Made by a program: the position numbers and the translations under genes. DNA of 12,032 nucleotides from Brucellaceae bacterium. Its GTDB lineage: Bacteria > Pseudomonadota > Alphaproteobacteria > Rhizobiales > Rhizobiaceae. The stretch is taken from assembly GCA_031253705.1 (NCBI GenBank), contig JAIRVW010000424.1, positions 1-12,032 on the forward strand. The letters are read 5' to 3'. The notes under the pieces were generated by a model. That model did not search any database. It saw only the letters and a list, made by a program, of their open reading frames with translations, and was not told the origin of the DNA. Shown here piece after piece: positions 1 through 7,288 of the stretch; position 1 is the first letter of the stretch, and each line of letters begins with the position of its first letter.

Positions 1-596
1 TTGAGAATGCTGCAGTCTATATTCGCCCGATGTATTGGGCGGAAGAGGGCGAAGCCAATGTGGTTCTGCCTGCCGCTGAAAGCACCGATTTTGCGCTGTG
101 CCTTGAGGAAATTCCGCTGGGCGAGCCGACCGGCTTTACCATCACCACCACGCGTTTCCGTCGTCCGACGATTGAGACTATGCCGCTTGATGCAAAGGCT
201 GCCTGCCTCTATCCGAATAATGCCCGCATGATCCGCGAAGCGCGCTCTAAGGGTTTCGGCAATGCGCTGGTTTGCGATATGCTGGGCAATGTGGCTGAAC
301 TGGCATCTTCCAATGTGTTTATGGTGCGTGACGGCGAAGTGTTTACACCGGCGCCAAACGGTACATTCCTCAATGGTATCACCCGTCAGCGTGTGATCGG
401 CCTGCTGCGCGATAATGGCGTGAGCGTAACTGAGACCACTTTGCGCGTGGAAGACTTCCGCGAAGCCGATGAGATTTTCTCAACCGGCAATCATTCCAAG
501 GTTGTGCCGGTGATTGGTTTTGATGACAAGCAGCTGAGCTATGGTCCGGTTGCGCAAAAAGCCCGCAAACTCTACTGGGACTGGGCACATTCATAA
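1..596 (+). CDS. ilvE: Branched-chain amino acid aminotransferase, 5'-truncated by window edge
   Basis: This is a class IV (D-amino-acid/branched-chain type) PLP-dependent aminotransferase, which interconverts leucine, isoleucine and valine with their 2-oxo acids using glutamate/2-oxoglutarate in the cytoplasm. The frame is already open at base 3, so the start lies outside the window. About 198 codons remain, roughly the C-terminal two-thirds of a ~290-residue protein. Visible family marks are the lysine in PLDAKAACLYPNNA (codon 195-197), the expected Schiff-base lysine; NVAELASSNVFMV, corresponding to the cofactor-binding Glu/Asn segment; FTPAPNGTFLNGITRQ; and STGNHSKVVPV near the end. The stop TAA is at 594-596 and a strong terminator follows within 20 bases, so nothing downstream is co-transcribed. 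The substrate (branched-chain rather than another class IV substrate) is inferred from overall resemblance. A D-amino-acid transaminase or aminodeoxychorismate lyase is less likely. Confidence 0.88.
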   Translation, partial: ENAAVYIRPMYWAEEGEANVVLPAAESTDFALCLEEIPLGEPTGFTITTTRFRRPTIETMPLDAKAACLYPNNARMIREARSKGFGNALVCDMLGNVAELASSNVFMVRDGEVFTPAPNGTFLNGITRQRVIGLLRDNGVSVTETTLRVEDFREADEIFSTGNHSKVVPVIGFDDKQLSYGPVAQKARKLYWDWAHS

Positions 597-616
597 GAGT
601 GCAACTTTATGCACTG

Positions 617-650
617 AAAAAGCCGCGAAACTTAAGTTTCGCGGCTTTTT
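617..650. terminator. Perfect palindromic bidirectional rho-independent terminator
   Basis: Bases 617-633 are the exact reverse complement of 634-650. The G/C core is GCCGCGAAACTT, flanked by five A on the left and five T on the right. Read on either strand it gives a GC-rich hairpin followed by a T run, so it can end both the aminotransferase transcript (+) and the facing membrane-protein transcript (-), whose stop codons lie at 596 and 686. Confidence 0.9.
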
Positions 651-685
651 TATTATTGAACGTATTCCGAAAAGCGGGAGCCGTT

Positions 686-1636
686 TTAGCTTTTTACATC
701 TGCTTTGCGTTTTCTGGAGAATTCACTTTTCTCGAAAACCAGAACAACAATCAGAGAAATGCCGAACGGGATCAGCAGATAGAGCAGTCGGAAGACAATC
801 AGCGCTGCAAGTACATCGGCCGGATTGAGATTTGGCAGGCCGGTGATGAACAGGAATTCCAGCACGCCAAGTCCGCCCGGTGCATTGGAGATCAATGCGG
901 CAGAGAAGGAAACAAGGAAAATACCCAGCACAATCAGAAAGCCCGGATGGTTCACCTCAGGCAGGGCGAAATAGATGATACCTGCTGCGCCGATCAGTTC
1001 CAGCGGTGCAATCAGCAATTGCCACCAGACCACGGAAATACGCGGATAGGACAGCTGGAATTTCGAGCCGATACGCAGCGGGCGCAATTGCATGAAGCTG
1101 CCGAAAACATAGAGCGCAACCAGCAGCAGAATGATGATACCGGCGGTAATCGCCAGACTTTCCGGAATATCTTCATTAAAGCGCTGCAGCAGATCAGGTT
1201 CAATCAGCAGCACAATGGCCGAGAGGATCAGCGTGCCGAGGGCAAAGGTGAAAGAGCAAAAGCCGACCAGAACCGCGACTTCCGCACCGGACAGACCTTT
1301 GGACGAATAAGCACGGTAACGCACCACCGCACCGGAGATCACCGATGCACCGATATTGTGCGACAAGGCATAGGCAGTGAAAGAGCACAGGCTGATGAAC
1401 AGCCACGAAATCTTTTTATTCAGATGTTTCAGTGCGATACGATCATAACCGGCCAGAGACATATAGGACAGCAGCGCACAGGAGGCGCTGAGCAGCCATT
1501 GTTTCAGGGTAATCGCCGCGAGACTGTCAATTACATCCTCAAGAGAAATGCTGCGCAGTTCTTTATAAAGAAGCCATACGGATACAATAACCGCGCCGAT
1601 GCCGATTGCCGGCCAGATGTAATCTTTCCATTTCAT
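686..1636 (-). CDS. YbhN/UPF0104-family integral membrane protein (lysylphosphatidylglycerol synthase TM-region type)
   Basis: This is a 316-residue polytopic membrane protein. Its family resembles the flippase half of MprF (lysylphosphatidylglycerol synthetase) without the C-terminal aminoacyl-transfer domain. About eight hydrophobic helices can be seen, near residues 7-24, 46-66, 78-98, 118-145, 160-182, 203-226, 233-252 and 274-301. Family-type motifs are SHNIGASVISGAVVRYRAY (about 92-110) and NAPGGLGVLE (251-260). The C terminus is strongly basic (KSEFSRKRKADVK) and probably cytoplasmic. The ATG at 1636 has an upstream AAAAGGTG about 12 bases away, an acceptable but distant ribosome site. 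The K+/H+ antiporter gene lies 158 bases upstream on the same strand with no clear terminator between, so read-through is possible. The true substrate is unknown. A lipid-handling role is a family-level inference only. Confidence 0.85.
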   Translation of the reverse strand: MKWKDYIWPAIGIGAVIVSVWLLYKELRSISLEDVIDSLAAITLKQWLLSASCALLSYMSLAGYDRIALKHLNKKISWLFISLCSFTAYALSHNIGASVISGAVVRYRAYSSKGLSGAEVAVLVGFCSFTFALGTLILSAIVLLIEPDLLQRFNEDIPESLAITAGIIILLLVALYVFGSFMQLRPLRIGSKFQLSYPRISVVWWQLLIAPLELIGAAGIIYFALPEVNHPGFLIVLGIFLVSFSAALISNAPGGLGVLEFLFITGLPNLNPADVLAALIVFRLLYLLIPFGISLIVVLVFEKSEFSRKRKADVKS

Positions 1637-1794
1637 CTATCAGATGACACCTTTTTGTTGTTGGTGTGGGCACTTTTGATAATCGCAGGATTTCAGACTT
1701 TTGCAGGCCGGTTATCTGTTGATCGATTCCACATCACTCATTTGTAACAGGTATTCACATGTTGTTAGTTTTAACGATTTTTATTTTTTAATCA
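1637..1794. other. Intergenic spacer between antiporter and YbhN-like gene
   Basis: This is a 158-base AT-rich gap between two minus-strand genes. I see no GC-rich hairpin with a T run that would end the antiporter transcript and no convincing -35/-10 pair. Only the ribosome-site-like AAAAGGTG near 1649-1656 (read on the minus strand) stands out. Confidence 0.5.
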
Positions 1795-3576
1795 TTAATT
1801 TATGGAACTTAAGGGTTCATCAGGTGAATTTTCTGTCAGTTTTTTTGTATTTTGCGGATTTTTATCCGCAATTTTGCTGATAATGCCGCGCGCTATTTCT
1901 TCTTCCGCGAGAATAATCGTGCCGATGCCGAGATCACGCAGATAATCGGCTTCAACCACTGATTCAGCACGGGCAATAATCTGCAGTGACGGGTTGCGCT
2001 GCTTGGCCTGTGCAATCACACGCGCCGTCTCAAAAGCATAAGGCAAAGCAAGGATCAGGCACTGCGCATCGGCAAGACCGGCGCGGACAAGTGTTTCGCC
2101 CTCTGCAGCATTGCCGAGAATAACTTCAACACCGGTCTGGCGCAGTTCTGCGGCCGGTTTTTCGGCATTTTCAATCACGACCAGCGGGCGTTTTTCCGCA
2201 ATCAGTTTTTCTGCAACGCGCGAACCGACCTCGCCATAACCGGCAATGATCGTATGGCCGGTCATATCCGTAGCATAAGTGCTGAAACTACCGGCTTCAC
2301 TCTCTTCATCAGTGGCTGGCACTTCCGTGACATCGGACGGCTGTTTGGCACCCAGCTTGCTTTCAATAATCGGGCGCAGTTTCTCAAAGCCGAGAAAGAT
2401 CAGCGGATTACAGAGAATGGAGAGAATAGCGCCGGCCAGCACGAGATCACGGGCTTCCGGCGGCAGGATTTTCAGGGAAACACCAAGTCCTGCGAGAATG
2501 AAGGAAAATTCACCGATTTGCGCAAGGCTGGCGGAAATGGTCAGCGCTGTGCCTGTCGGGTGTTTGAATGCACGCACGATGAAGAAGGCAGCAGCGGATT
2601 TGCCGATCATGATGATCAGCAATGTTGCCAGCAGCGACAGCGGGTTTTTGATCAGCACCATCGGGTCAAACAACATGCCGACGGAAACGAAGAACAAGAC
2701 GGCAAACGCATCGCGCAACGGCAAAGATTCTTCTGCGGCCTGATGGCTGAGCTCGGATTCACTCATGACCATACCGGCGAAGAATGCACCGAGCGCCAGT
2801 GAGACGCCGAACAGATTAGCCGCACCAAAGGCAACGCCCAGCGCAATTGCCAAGACACCGAGACGGAAGAGTTCACGCGAACCGCTGGCGGAAATCACTT
2901 CCAGCACCCATGGTACCAGCCTTTTCCCGACCACCAGCATCAAGGCAATAAAGACCGCGATTTTGACAAGCGTCAGTACAATGATGCCGGTAATGCCGAG
3001 GCCGAGCGCCGTTGCCAGAGGATCGGACGGTACTGTGCCGGAATTGCCGTGCAGCATTCCCGCAATCGCAGGCATCAGCACGAGGGTGAGCACCATCACC
3101 AGATCTTCAACAATCAGCCAGCCGACAGCGATGCGGCCGCGGTCGGTTTCCATCAGGCGGCGTTCCTGCATGGCGCGCAGCAAGACGACAGTGGAGGCGG
3201 TGGACAATGCCAGACCGAAGACGACCGAACCGGTGAGATCCCAGCCGATAATCAGGCCAAGGCCGGTGCCGAGTGCTGTGGCGGCAAAAATCTGCGCCAG
3301 TGCACCGGGTACTGCGATGGCTTTGACCGAGAGCAGTTCTTTAACGGAGAAATGTAAACCCACACCGAACATCAGCAGAATAACGCCGATTTCGGCAAGC
3401 TGCAGTGTCAGTTCCTGATCAGCGACAAAACCCGGTGTATAGGGGCCGCAGAGTACACCGGCGAGCAGATAGCCGACCAGCGGAGAAATGCGCAGACGAT
3501 TGGCAATAGCCCCGAACAAAAAGGCCAGACACAAACCGACAACAATCGTGGCGATAAGTGGAGTGTCGTGCGGCAT
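1795..3576 (-). CDS. ybaL: YbaL-type monovalent cation:proton antiporter (CPA2/Kef family) with C-terminal RCK_N domain
   Basis: This is a 593-residue inner-membrane antiporter of the CPA2 (KefB/KefC/YbaL) family, expected to exchange K+ (or another monovalent cation) for protons. The membrane domain spans roughly residues 5-400, with signatures ANRLRISPLVGYLLAGVL (25-42), GVILLMFGVGLHFS (64-77), STASTVVLLRAMQERR (125-140), the VEDLVMVLTL segment with its paired acidic residues (156-165) and LGAFFAGMVMSESE (262-275). A ~40-residue polar linker leads to a Rossmann RCK_N/TrkA-N domain (about 441-560), with GYGEVG at 446-451, the acidic VIE at 467-469 and VILGNAAEGE at 485-494. This domain would bind NAD(H) or a nucleotide and gate transport. 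The start reads very close to E. coli YbaL, and AAGGAA lies 10 bases before the ATG. No KefF/KefG-type regulatory subunit gene is adjacent. The tail after ~570 is polar and less conserved in type. Confidence 0.93.
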   Translation of the reverse strand: MPHDTPLIATIVVGLCLAFLFGAIANRLRISPLVGYLLAGVLCGPYTPGFVADQELTLQLAEIGVILLMFGVGLHFSVKELLSVKAIAVPGALAQIFAATALGTGLGLIIGWDLTGSVVFGLALSTASTVVLLRAMQERRLMETDRGRIAVGWLIVEDLVMVLTLVLMPAIAGMLHGNSGTVPSDPLATALGLGITGIIVLTLVKIAVFIALMLVVGKRLVPWVLEVISASGSRELFRLGVLAIALGVAFGAANLFGVSLALGAFFAGMVMSESELSHQAAEESLPLRDAFAVLFFVSVGMLFDPMVLIKNPLSLLATLLIIMIGKSAAAFFIVRAFKHPTGTALTISASLAQIGEFSFILAGLGVSLKILPPEARDLVLAGAILSILCNPLIFLGFEKLRPIIESKLGAKQPSDVTEVPATDEESEAGSFSTYATDMTGHTIIAGYGEVGSRVAEKLIAEKRPLVVIENAEKPAAELRQTGVEVILGNAAEGETLVRAGLADAQCLILALPYAFETARVIAQAKQRNPSLQIIARAESVVEADYLRDLGIGTIILAEEEIARGIISKIADKNPQNTKKLTENSPDEPLSSIN

Positions 3577-3595
3577 AGCGGCTTATTCCTTATAA

Positions 3596-3634
3596 AACCA
3601 AAGCCCAATGAGTTTCACTCAATGGATTTTGGTT
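3596..3634. promoter_or_regulatory. 39-bp imperfect dyad upstream of the antiporter gene
   Basis: All pairings share one centre at base 3615: AACCAAA (3596-3602) with TTTGGTT (3628-3634), CCA (3605-3607) with TGG (3623-3625), and TGAGT (3609-3613) with ACTCA (3617-3621). Only three of 18 opposed positions fail. It ends 20 bases before the antiporter ATG (3576, minus strand), so it could be an operator or a hairpin in the 5' leader. No factor can be named. Confidence 0.5.
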
Positions 3635-3658
3635 AAGCCCGAGTGGCGATTGAACTTT

Positions 3659-3693
3659 CCAAGGTGTGATGCGGTAGCATCTCATCGCCTTGG
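3659..3693. repeat. Interrupted hairpin in secDF-ybaL spacer
   Basis: CCAAGG (3659-3664) pairs with CCTTGG (3688-3693), and inside it GATGC (3668-3672) pairs with GCATC (3677-3681) across the tetraloop GGTA. The internal loop is lopsided (3 versus 6 bases). No T run follows on either strand, so it is not a standard terminator. Confidence 0.45.
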
Positions 3694-3775
3694 GATCAGT
3701 CTTTTCTGCCGTTTGTCTCAACTGCAATATGGGCGGAATTATGCAGGTTCAGAAAAAGGGCAAAGGAGAGAAGGG

Positions 3776-3907
3776 GATATCGCGCGGCATTAGAGTGCTG
3801 TGCGTCCAATTGGACGCACAAGGACGCTCTAACATTTTAATGGAGCATCGGAATAATCCGAAAACCGAATACACTTTTCGGTCCGATGCTCTGCGCCGCG
3901 CGATATC
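3776..3907. repeat. 132-bp nested palindromic intergenic repeat, RIME/Bru-RS-like
   Basis: An outer perfect 13-bp stem, GATATCGCGCGGC (3776-3788) with its complement at 3895-3907, encloses two hairpins, so the RNA could fold as a three-way junction. Hairpin 1 (3790-3832) has TTAGAG/CTCTAA arms around a perfect 22-bp palindrome at 3799-3820 (arms TGTGCGTCCAA). Hairpin 2 (3843-3891) has GAGCATCGGA/TCCGATGCTC arms, then CCGAAAA/TTTTCGG around a 10-base loop. Read on the minus strand, hairpin 2 follows the pattern GAGCAT-CGAAAAGTG-CGGTTTTCGG-ATGCTC, which I recall from dispersed intergenic palindromes of Rhizobiales (RIME in rhizobia, Bru-RS in Brucella). It begins 12 bases past the secDF stop codon and may protect or end that transcript. 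It carries no coding sequence. Confidence 0.75.
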
Positions 3908-3918
3908 TGGAGGCGTGA

Positions 3919-6453
3919 TTACTTGGCAGTGACTGCGTCGTCGGTGTCACCGAGGCCGCGTTTATGGGTGCGTTCCCACCATGTACCGAGCAGCATCAGA
4001 ATCGGTGCTGCAATGAAGATCGACGAAGTGGTAGCAATGAACACACCAAACAGCATCGGGATCGCGAAGTTCTCAACCGCGCTGCCGCCCCAGATTGCCA
4101 TCGGAAGAACAGCAAGGAAGGTACAAAGCGAGGTATAGATACAACGGGCGAAAACCTGATTGATACTCATATCAATGATTTCGCGCAGTGGTTTAGACTT
4201 ATACATACGCATGTTTTCACGCATACGGTCATAGACCACCACCTTATCGTTGACCGAGTAACCGACCAGTGTCAGCACAGCCGCAATCGCGGTGAGGTTG
4301 AAGTCGAGCTGGGTGACCACAAAGAAGCCGACCAGCTTGGTGGTATCGAGCACCAGAGTGGCAATCGCACCCACGGCAAAATACCATTCAAACCTCCACC
4401 ACAGGTAGATCAGCATCGCACCGGCAGCCAGCACCAGCGCGATAAAGCCGGAACGGGCAAGCTCGCCGCTGACCTTTGGCCCCACAACTTCGGTACGTTC
4501 GATTTTGACATCTTTGTCGATCGCCTGAACGGCATCGCGTACCTTGTTGACCGCAACGGTCTGTGCTTCTTCACCGCCATCCTGACGCTGAACACGGATC
4601 AGCACATTTTCAGGCGTGCCGGCATTCTGCAGCGCAACTTCACCCAGACCAAGACCGCCGAGCGATGAGCGCAGCTGGCTCAGATCAGCCGGTTTGGACG
4701 TGGTGATTTCCACCTGAATACCGCCGGTAAAGTCGAGACCGTAATTCAGACCCGGCTTGAAGAACAGCACCAGAGAGGCAATGGACAGGACGACAGACAC
4801 GAGAATCCCGAAATAGCGGGCTTTCATGAACTGGTAATTGGTGTTTTCCGGTGCAACACGAACCAGCGGTTCAATATGCAGCACTTTAAGCTTACGGCGG
4901 CGAACCGACCATGCCATGATGATGCGCACGACCGAAACAGCCGTAAACATGGAAATGGCAATACCGAGCATCATGGTAATCGCGAAACCGCGTACCGGTC
5001 CTGTACCGAACATGAAGAGCAGAACAGTGGCGATCACGGATGTGACGTTGGCGTCAACAATGGTTGAATAGGCGAAGTTGAAGCCTTTATCGAGCGCAGC
5101 CATGGCGCCCATGCCTTTTTTGGTTTCCTCACGGATACGCTCGTTAATGAGAATATTCGCGTCCACAGCAATACCGATACTGAGGATGATACCGGCAATG
5201 CCGGGCAGGGTTAGTGTTGCGCCGATCAATGTGAGTGCCGCAAAGGTCAGCACGACGTTGAGCAGCAGCGCGAAATTCGCAATCATACCCCAGAAACCAT
5301 AGAGCATGACGATGAAGACGGCGACCAGCAGGAAGCCCATAATACCGGTATAGACGCCCATTTTAATGGCATCGCCACCAAGATCAGGCCCAACAGTACG
5401 CTCTTCAATCACGGTCAGCGGTGCAGGCAAAGCACCGGCACGCAGCAATGCGGAAAGCACGACTGTATCTTCAACGGTAAATGAACCACTGATCTGGCCG
5501 GAACCGCCGGTGATCGGCTCACGGATCGTCGGAGCGGACAGAACTTTGTCATCGAGAACGATGGCAAAAGGACGGTTCACGTTCTTTGTGGTGATTTCAG
5601 CGAACTGACGGGCACCCTGACTGTCGAAACGGAACGAAACAATCGGCTCATTGGAGCGCTGGTCAAAACCGGCGCGGGCATCAGTCAGGCGTTCACCGCT
5701 AAGCGCAACCTGATCTTCGATCGGATATTTAATGGCCGGATTTTTGGAATCTTCCATAATGGTGACGCCCGGAGGCGGCGGGCTGTTCGGATCAGCATCC
5801 GCAACCATGTGGAAGGCCATCTTCGCTGTAGAACCCAGCAACTGGCGCAGCTGTGTCGGATCCTGCAGGCCTGGCAGCTGTACGACAATACGATCACTGC
5901 CGACACGCTGAATGGATGGTTCGGACACACCGACCTGATCCACACGCTGACGGATGATTTCAAGGCTCTGCGTCAGAGCGCTGTCGAGACGGTAGTTGAA
6001 ACCGGCTTCTGTCAGCGACAGGCGGATCTGTTCACCCGGCGTCGTGACATCGATATCATTGATCGGAGTACCGAAACCGCTGGTCGAAATCGGATTGATC
6101 AGGGTTTTAAGCGCAGTGACTGCACGGTCACGCTGTGCTGTGTCTGCGATATTGACCAGAACAGCATCACCGGCCACGCGAATGGACTGCGGCTGAATAC
6201 GTTCTGAACGCAGCTTGCTGCGGGCATCGTCAAGCAAAGAGCGCAGACGGTCTTTCTTCAGACCGGCTGCATCCACTTCGAGGACGAGATAGGAACCGCC
6301 GCGAAGATCAAGCCCGAGTGTGACCTGATTTTTCGGGAACCAGCCGGGCATGCCGACGAGTTGTTCTTTGGTAAAAACGTTTGGCAGGGCAATGAACATC
6401 CCCGCCAGAATGATGAAGCTGTAAAGATATACAGCCCATTTGGGTGTACGCAT
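3919..6453 (-). CDS. secDF: Fused SecD-SecF protein translocase accessory subunit
   Basis: This is an 844-residue inner-membrane protein that uses the proton-motive force to help SecYEG/SecA complete protein export. The SecD half (1 to ~520) has an N-terminal membrane helix (8-26), LGLDLRGGSYLVLEVD (46-61), the periplasmic P1 region with IRQRVDQVGVSEPSIQRVG (167-185), and a membrane block with SIGIAVDANILINERIREE (425-443); its Asp431 matches the proton-conducting Asp of E. coli SecD. A basic linker (517-545) leads to the SecF half: helix 548-566, GLDFTGGIQVEI (572-583), and LVGYSVNDKVVVYDRMREN (729-747) with Asp736 as the SecF counterpart. Both halves are complete and in one frame, as is usual in Rhizobiales. 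The ATG at 6453 has only a weak upstream ribosome site. No yajC gene lies next to it, although yajC often precedes secD. Confidence 0.96.
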   Translation of the reverse strand: MRTPKWAVYLYSFIILAGMFIALPNVFTKEQLVGMPGWFPKNQVTLGLDLRGGSYLVLEVDAAGLKKDRLRSLLDDARSKLRSERIQPQSIRVAGDAVLVNIADTAQRDRAVTALKTLINPISTSGFGTPINDIDVTTPGEQIRLSLTEAGFNYRLDSALTQSLEIIRQRVDQVGVSEPSIQRVGSDRIVVQLPGLQDPTQLRQLLGSTAKMAFHMVADADPNSPPPPGVTIMEDSKNPAIKYPIEDQVALSGERLTDARAGFDQRSNEPIVSFRFDSQGARQFAEITTKNVNRPFAIVLDDKVLSAPTIREPITGGSGQISGSFTVEDTVVLSALLRAGALPAPLTVIEERTVGPDLGGDAIKMGVYTGIMGFLLVAVFIVMLYGFWGMIANFALLLNVVLTFAALTLIGATLTLPGIAGIILSIGIAVDANILINERIREETKKGMGAMAALDKGFNFAYSTIVDANVTSVIATVLLFMFGTGPVRGFAITMMLGIAISMFTAVSVVRIIMAWSVRRRKLKVLHIEPLVRVAPENTNYQFMKARYFGILVSVVLSIASLVLFFKPGLNYGLDFTGGIQVEITTSKPADLSQLRSSLGGLGLGEVALQNAGTPENVLIRVQRQDGGEEAQTVAVNKVRDAVQAIDKDVKIERTEVVGPKVSGELARSGFIALVLAAGAMLIYLWWRFEWYFAVGAIATLVLDTTKLVGFFVVTQLDFNLTAIAAVLTLVGYSVNDKVVVYDRMRENMRMYKSKPLREIIDMSINQVFARCIYTSLCTFLAVLPMAIWGGSAVENFAIPMLFGVFIATTSSIFIAAPILMLLGTWWERTHKRGLGDTDDAVTAK

Positions 6454-6550
6454 GAGGGTAATCCGGTCTGAGTGTTTGCAGTTTTCATACGTGCAAGACG
6501 CATGATACCGTTCGACAGATGGAGAAGAGACAGCCTGCAGAGCAAGCGGT

Positions 6551-6590
6551 CTGAAAACTGTTTCAGTGACAGTGATTTAAAATGAAACAG
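6551..6590 (-). promoter_or_regulatory. Mutually exclusive hairpins between the two-helix gene and secDF
   Basis: Read on the minus strand, CTGTTTCA (6590 to 6583) can pair with TGAAACAG (6565 to 6558) in an 8-bp stem followed by TTTT. The second segment can instead join a local hairpin CTGAAA-CAGT-TTTCAG (6566 to 6551). The first fold overlaps the end of the upstream reading frame and resembles a weak terminator with a short T run. Whether it tunes read-through into secDF is speculation. Confidence 0.3.
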
Positions 6591-7074
6591 GTGGTGCGCG
6601 TGCGCGCAAAAGATAGCGGCAGGCTTGTGCTGCCGGATTGCTGCGCAGGCGCGCAACAAATAAAGCGGTAAAGGCTGCCAGAAGTGTAAACAATGCCGGT
6701 ACAATAAATGTGCCGTCAAAGCCGAAGGGCAGTGCTTTATTGCTGAAATTAAGGGCAGGGGTCAGAATTGCCCTGACCGGTGCGGATAAAGTGCCGTTTT
6801 GTGTTCTGCCTGCCGGATCTGAGCTTTGAATGCCCTGACGATCCTGAAGCAGCGCTGCGACCTGATAGGCGGTAGCACTTTGATCATTATTGCTGATGAG
6901 TGCTGATTGCAGCGCCAGCAAACCGGACAGAAACCACAGCAGCCCGAAAGAATAAAGCACAGTGCGAAGAGACAGCTTGTGCTGTTCCTGTCGTGCTTTC
7001 CCCTTTATTTCGCTGCAAAGTCTGGATCTGAAAATTGTTCCGGCCCGCTCTCTGTGCTGATTTGCGAAAATCAT
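6577..7074 (-). CDS. Hypothetical membrane protein with two transmembrane helices, upstream of secDF
   Basis: I do not recognise a family. The 165-residue frame has the codon habits of its neighbours (CTG for Leu, CCG for Pro, GGC for Gly) and a protein-like composition. A basic N-terminal stretch leads to helix 1 (about 39-60, core SFGLLWFLSGLLALQSALI). A ~60-residue polar loop follows (61-121), then helix 2 (about 122-142, core FIVPALFTLLAAFTALFV) and a basic tail with ARLR and RYLLRARA. Positive charges at both ends suggest N and C termini in the cytoplasm and the loop in the periplasm. The ATG at 7074 is the only methionine in the frame and has no clear ribosome site. A later non-ATG start near residues 34-39, just before helix 1, is possible. 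It ends 123 bases before the secDF ATG on the same strand and could share its transcript. Confidence 0.6.
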   Translation of the reverse strand: MIFANQHRERAGTIFRSRLCSEIKGKARQEQHKLSLRTVLYSFGLLWFLSGLLALQSALISNNDQSATAYQVAALLQDRQGIQSSDPAGRTQNGTLSAPVRAILTPALNFSNKALPFGFDGTFIVPALFTLLAAFTALFVARLRSNPAAQACRYLLRARAPPVSF

Positions 7075-7088
7075 CTTTGGTGGAAATG

Positions 7089-7117
7089 ATACTATAAAAG
7101 CCTGACAGCTTTCACAA
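7089..7117 (-). promoter_or_regulatory. Candidate sigma-70-type promoter for the two-helix membrane protein
   Basis: Read on the minus strand, TTGTGA (7117 to 7112) and TAGTAT (7094 to 7089) are separated by 17 bases. Transcription would start only a few bases before the ATG at 7074, giving an almost leaderless mRNA, which would fit the missing ribosome site. This is a motif match only. Confidence 0.35.
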
Positions 7118-7288
7118 AATCACATTTCTTTCTTCATTAACCATTCGTAACCGCAATCACAAGAAAAATAGCTGATCAGACATTGCTTTCTATGTTGTCT
7201 CTTTGCAAAAACGCGCGCAAATGGTGCAACTTATCGTAAGTCATTAAGACAGGCTTCTGAGGCGGGAGAAATGTGGCTTTCTTCTTAT

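Larger units (their letters stand above)
3577..3918. other. Gene-free structured spacer between secDF and the antiporter gene
   Basis: No credible coding region is seen in these 342 bases; the short plus-strand frames here have no family resemblance and run through palindromes. The spacer holds, in order, the 39-bp dyad, a 35-base hairpin (3659-3693), a purine-rich run (about 3750-3775) and a 132-bp nested palindromic repeat (3776-3907). A promoter for the antiporter should lie here on the minus strand, but I could not pick a good -35/-10 pair. Confidence 0.6.

Noticed and set aside
599..1747. Long plus-strand open frame of 382 codons
   Set aside because: It lies antisense to the YbhN-like gene, is rich in Gln/Arg/Asn with no hydrophobic core or motif, and runs straight through the shared terminator. 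It is a shadow of the codon bias of the real gene.
3750..3777. Pyrimidine-rich stretch (minus strand) after the palindromic repeat as a terminator tail for secDF
   Set aside because: The T content is broken by C runs and does not directly follow a compact hairpin as a uniform T tract, so a rho-independent terminator cannot be claimed.
3690..3932. Plus-strand open frame in the secDF-antiporter spacer
   Set aside because: It is composed largely of the palindromic repeat and overlaps the secDF end. It shows no ribosome site tied to a protein-like sequence.
6258..6719. Minus-strand frame of 153 codons overlapping both secDF and the two-helix gene
   Set aside because: It is out of frame with both, overlaps the conserved N terminus of SecDF, and has a Cys/His-rich, low-quality composition.
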